Source of the DNA: GCA-016700035 sp964646575
Lineage (GTDB): Bacteria; Patescibacteriota; Saccharimonadia; CAILAD01; GCA-016700035
Direction: 5' to 3'
Assembly: GCA_964646575.1 (NCBI GenBank)
Contig: CAZYFT010000024.1
Coordinates: forward strand, 1 to 8,547
Length of the DNA stretch: 8,547 bases
The notes beneath the pieces were generated by a model that was not told where the DNA came from, ran no database searches, and was given only the letters and a program-made list of their open reading frames with translations. Made by a program: the position numbers and the translations under genes. Of this stretch, positions 6,423 to 8,547 are shown piece after piece; the first letter of the stretch is position 1, and each line of letters opens with the position of its first letter.

Positions 6423-7489
6423 TTTTTCTGCAGTAACTCCATGAGCTTCGCGTAAACGCGCAAGTTATGAATGCTCGCAAGTTGCCCGGCGACGGATTGA
6501 TCGGCGCGGAACAATGCATGTACATAGGCCCGGGAGTAGTTTTGACAGGTGTGGCAATGACAATGCGGGTCGATTGGGCCTGAGTCTTCTTGGAGGGCCA
6601 GATTCTTCATAGTAATACTCGAATAAAAGTCACCGTTCAGATCTAGCTTTTCAGGCTCAGCATTCCATACAAAGAGTTTGCGATGGCGGGCTTCACGCGT
6701 AGGGATAACCACATCAAACAGGTCGTAGCCCATCGCTACACTTTTAACAATTTGATCGGGCGTACCAACACCCATGGCGTATTTGAATGCCTCAGCTGGC
6801 GTGTCATCCACCACTGCCTGCATGGTCTCAATCTGTAACTCGCCTGCCTCATTTATTGGAAAACCACCAAACGCATAACCGTCAAAACCGAGTTTAGTAA
6901 GCTCTACAGCACAGGTGCGGCGTAGCTCTCTGTCTGCCCCGCCCTGCACAATACTAAAGAGAAGAGGCTTGGCTTTCATGCTTTTTGAGGCTTTATCAAA
7001 GTGGATACGAGCTCGTTTCGCCCAGCGGATGGTTCGCTCTACGCTTTTGAGCTGCTCCGGCATCGGCATATCGGGCTTGGTGCAATCATCCAGAATCATA
7101 ATAATGTCGCTACCAAGCTTAAGTTGATAGTCAATGCAGGTCTCAGGAGTCAGCTCGAGTTTATTGCCGGCAGCATCCTGAAAAATCACGCCATCTTCAG
7201 TAAAACGGCCGCCCGTATTAAATTCGCGTACTAGGCTCATTGCTTGAAAGCCACCCGAGTCAGTGATAATCGGACGATTCCAGCCAGTAAAAGAGTGAAG
7301 CCCGCCTTGTTTGGCGATGATATCCACAAGCCCAAGATTGGCGAGATGGTAGGTATTCATCACCATGCCAGGTGTGTGGGTGGCTAGTACGGCCTGTGTA
7401 TCCACTGACTTAATGGTTGCTCGCGTTGCATCAGGAAAAAATGCTGGGAGAGCTACATCGCCATGATTGGTTTTGAGAACTTTTTTCAT
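6419..7489 (-). CDS. tgt: tRNA-guanine transglycosylase (queuosine pathway)
   Basis: A 356-residue Tgt that swaps guanine-34 of GUN-anticodon tRNAs for a 7-deazaguanine base (preQ1 or a salvaged relative) in the cytoplasm. Visible sites are the general base D77 in DSGGFQ (77-82), LDDC (133-136) and QGG (182-184) in the base pocket, GVGTP (240-244), the likely nucleophile D259 in FDVVIPTR, and the zinc site C310-x-C312-x2-C315-x25-H341, which is exact. The pocket loop usually written GGLAVGE reads GGFPINE (208-214), and the segment normally PTRNARHG reads PTREARHR, so it is a diverged member. C136 is the bacterial-type residue. The N-terminus is about 10-15 residues shorter than well-studied homologues. 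No Shine-Dalgarno sequence precedes the ATG, and a -10-like hexamer lies nine bases upstream. No preQ1 synthesis gene is in the window. A role in modifying a different base is conceivable. Confidence 0.94.
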   Translation of the reverse strand: MKKVLKTNHGDVALPAFFPDATRATIKSVDTQAVLATHTPGMVMNTYHLANLGLVDIIAKQGGLHSFTGWNRPIITDSGGFQAMSLVREFNTGGRFTEDGVIFQDAAGNKLELTPETCIDYQLKLGSDIIMILDDCTKPDMPMPEQLKSVERTIRWAKRARIHFDKASKSMKAKPLLFSIVQGGADRELRRTCAVELTKLGFDGYAFGGFPINEAGELQIETMQAVVDDTPAEAFKYAMGVGTPDQIVKSVAMGYDLFDVVIPTREARHRKLFVWNAEPEKLDLNGDFYSSITMKNLALQEDSGPIDPHCHCHTCQNYSRAYVHALFRADQSVAGQLASIHNLRVYAKLMELLQKN

Positions 7490-7498
7490 AACCGAGTT

Positions 7499-7527
7499 AT
7501 TTTACAATAAAACACCCCGTTTGTCTT
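7499..7527 (-). promoter_or_regulatory. Candidate tgt promoter overlapping the upstream terminator
   Basis: On the minus strand AAGACA (7527-7522, 4 of 6 to TTGACA) and TAAAAT (7504-7499, 5 of 6 to TATAAT) stand 17 bases apart. Transcription would start near 7492, only about three bases before the tgt ATG, and no Shine-Dalgarno sequence is present. The -35 lies in the loop of the hairpin terminator and the spacer covers one hairpin arm. With a hairpin between tgt and the gene before it, tgt needs its own start, which supports this site. Confidence 0.5.
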
Positions 7528-7540
7528 GGGGTGCTTTATT
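7506..7540 (-). terminator. Hairpin terminator after the small membrane protein gene
   Basis: The 13-base arms AATAAAACACCCC (7506-7518) and GGGGTGCTTTATT (7528-7540) pair fully except for one G-U wobble when transcribed from the minus strand, around a nine-base loop. The GC-rich core (CACCCC/GGGGTG) is followed by TTTTATTGT on the minus strand. It starts 17 bases after the stop codon of the membrane protein. The A/T-rich arms make it nearly symmetric, so it could also stop plus-strand transcription. Confidence 0.85.
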
Positions 7541-7556
7541 GCCTGGTAGCCTACTG

Positions 7557-8024
7557 TTATTTGTAGTAGCTCTTAATTTGGAAGAGCACATAGAGCCCAA
7601 CCGCAGTACCGATAAACTGCGTAACGATCCCCATGAGGTCTCCAGTAGAAACTGCGGATACAATACCATAGAAGAAATAGATGATGTCTGCCCAAAAAAC
7701 CAGCTTCCAGGCTGCAAGTTTACGAGCTCGCAGGCCTGGGAATGTTACAAAAAGCAGTGCAATGGTAGCGGCAGCAAGAATAATACCGAACCAGTAGAAT
7801 AATCCGGTGCTTACGCCAACGGCAGGAGCTACAACGCCAACAATAGTACCGAGTCCAATTACAACCAGAACTGCTGGCAAAAGGAGAATTCCGATTACTA
7901 GGTTGATCCACGGGATCCAATTAACGAGATTTTCACGCCATTTTTTTGGTATTTGGAATGGTGCTTGCTTGGTGAAATAAGGCTCCAGCATAGAAATTAG
8001 GTCGCTGGATTTGGCTTTAGCCAT
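7557..8024 (-). CDS. Small multi-pass membrane protein of unknown function
   Basis: A 155-residue protein I do not recognise. An amphipathic or soluble N-terminus (1-33, including PYFTKQAPFQIPKKWREN) precedes four probable membrane helices at about 36-62, 73-95, 105-124 and 129-148. The basic connection GLRARKLAAWK (97-107) is probably cytoplasmic. The chain ends in a short polar tail (QIKSYYK). Few charged residues occur inside the helices, and no catalytic or metal-binding motif is visible. The ATG has AGGAGA about eight bases upstream and a good promoter before that. It is followed by a strong terminator, so it looks like a single-gene unit rather than part of the exporter operon. Length and layout suggest a small integral protein; any link to the neighbouring ABC exporter rests on position only. 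Confidence 0.8.
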   Translation of the reverse strand: MAKAKSSDLISMLEPYFTKQAPFQIPKKWRENLVNWIPWINLVIGILLLPAVLVVIGLGTIVGVVAPAVGVSTGLFYWFGIILAAATIALLFVTFPGLRARKLAAWKLVFWADIIYFFYGIVSAVSTGDLMGIVTQFIGTAVGLYVLFQIKSYYK

Positions 8025-8051
8025 AATAAGATTCTCCTACACTTAGTTGTT

Positions 8052-8070
8052 GTCTACTAGTATTGTAGAC
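8052..8070. repeat. Inverted repeat overlapping the -10 of the membrane protein gene (possible operator)
   Basis: GTCTAC (8052-8057) and GTAGAC (8065-8070) are perfect inverted arms around a seven-base centre. The repeat includes part of the -10 hexamer (8062-8067) and the expected transcription start near 8055, the usual place for a repressor site. Six-base arms can arise by chance and no regulator gene adjoins, so the operator role is a guess. Confidence 0.4.
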
Positions 8071-8090
8071 CTAATCCCGAACAATCTCAA
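8062..8090 (-). promoter_or_regulatory. Sigma-70-type promoter of the small membrane protein gene
   Basis: On the minus strand TTGAGA (8090-8085, 5 of 6) and TACAAT (8067-8062, 5 of 6) are separated by exactly 17 bases, the best promoter match in the window. Start is expected near 8055, giving a leader of about 30 bases with the AGGAGA ribosome site. It lies in the 76-base gap after the ABC exporter gene. Confidence 0.7.
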
Positions 8091-8100
8091 AGCGCTTATG

Positions 8101-8547
8101 CTATACGGCGATATCGAATTTTTGTAGCTTCTTCTTAGCTACTTTCGCACCAGCTGTCTGGAGCTCCAAGAGCTCTGCGTAAATACCATTTTTCTTAATA
8201 GCTAGCTCATCGGGGCTACCTTGCTCGGCAATTTTGCCGCCCCGCAGACCAATAATCATGTCGACGTGTGCGATTGTGCTCAGACGGTGTGCAATGATGA
8301 TAGTGGTGCGGCCCTTCATCAGGCGCTCCAGGGCTTGTTGCACTTGTGATTCAGCTTTAGCGTCAAGCGAGCTGGTAGCTTCGTCGAGTATCAGGATTGG
8401 AGGGTTCTTCAGTAGCGCGCGGGCAATAATAATACGCTGTTTTTGGCCACCAGAAAGTTTAATGCCGCGCTCGCCCACTTGCGTCTTGTAGCCTTTCTCA
8501 AGTTTGGCTATGAAATCTGCAGCATTCGCAAGTTTGGCGGCTTCTTC
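8101..8547 (-). CDS. ABC exporter ATP-binding domain, C-terminal part, cut by window edge
   Basis: The 148 visible residues are the C-terminal half of an ABC transporter nucleotide-binding domain; the reading frame is open to the right edge. Visible motifs are the signature LSGGQKQR (about visible residues 32-39), Walker B ILILDEATSSLD with the catalytic Glu, and the H-loop IAHRLST. All are intact, so the domain should hydrolyse ATP. Motif wording (GERGIKLSGGQKQR, RTTIIIAHRLSTI, GKIAEQGSPDEL) matches exporters of the MsbA/LmrA/multidrug type, in which membrane and ATPase domains are fused. The membrane domain and Walker A lie outside the window, so fusion is inferred. A basic tail (GAKVAKKKLQKFD) follows the domain. 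Substrate is unknown: lipid, peptide or drug export are all possible. The stop codon is TAG; no clear hairpin terminator follows. Confidence 0.93.
   Translation of the reverse strand, partial: EEAAKLANAADFIAKLEKGYKTQVGERGIKLSGGQKQRIIIARALLKNPPILILDEATSSLDAKAESQVQQALERLMKGRTTIIIAHRLSTIAHVDMIIGLRGGKIAEQGSPDELAIKKNGIYAELLELQTAGAKVAKKKLQKFDIAV

Noticed and set aside
8090..8097. AAGCGCTT palindrome after the ABC exporter gene as terminator
   Set aside because: Eight bases with no loop and no T tract following.
1..8547. CRISPR, toxin-antitoxin, prophage or defence island
   Set aside because: No spaced direct repeats, no phage or nuclease motifs, and almost all bases are covered by recognisable housekeeping or signalling genes.

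Overview
The window is a piece of an assembled bacterial scaffold, shown by a run of exactly 100 N. It uses the standard code: UGA serves as a stop, in the pseudouridine synthase gene. Genes are short and tightly packed, with several stop/start overlaps. The mix is conserved housekeeping genes plus one two-component system and one unrecognised small membrane protein. The compact layout, short proteins and diverged motifs (for example in Tgt) suggest a Patescibacteria/CPR member, perhaps Saccharibacteria. That is an impression from gene content, not proof. The standard code argues against Gracilibacteria and Absconditabacteria, which read UGA as glycine.

Right to left on the minus strand, the window starts with the C-terminal end of an ABC exporter ATPase (8101 to the right edge). 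Next is a 155-residue membrane protein with its own good promoter, then a hairpin terminator, then tgt (queuosine-pathway tRNA-guanine transglycosylase). A COG0523/CobW-type zinc GTPase lies on the plus strand (5394-6422) and meets tgt tail to tail with overlapping stop codons. It is divergent, by 47 bases, from a six-helix PAS histidine kinase on the minus strand, which is followed by a stand-alone receiver protein.

A second minus-strand block runs scpA, scpB, rluB, a D-Ala-D-Ala carboxypeptidase gene and der (cut by the left edge). It looks like one operon: scpA/scpB overlap by 17 bases, rluB/carboxypeptidase by 4 and carboxypeptidase/der by 8. It joins chromosome compaction (the ScpAB partners of SMC), 23S rRNA modification, peptidoglycan trimming and 50S assembly. 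The N run falls between scpB and rluB. The 324-residue reading frame that crosses it is an assembly artefact: the end of scpB and the start of rluB, including its S4 domain, are missing.

The most interesting pattern is regulatory. At scpA, tgt and the kinase, -10-like hexamers sit only 6-9 bases before the ATG and there is no Shine-Dalgarno sequence, suggesting leaderless or nearly leaderless mRNAs. The receiver gene, CobW-type gene, membrane-protein gene and carboxypeptidase gene have clear Shine-Dalgarno sequences. The putative tgt promoter also overlaps the terminator hairpin of the gene before it. I saw no tRNA, rRNA, CRISPR array, insertion sequence or phage gene. Apart from the N run, no gene-free stretch exceeds about 80 bases.
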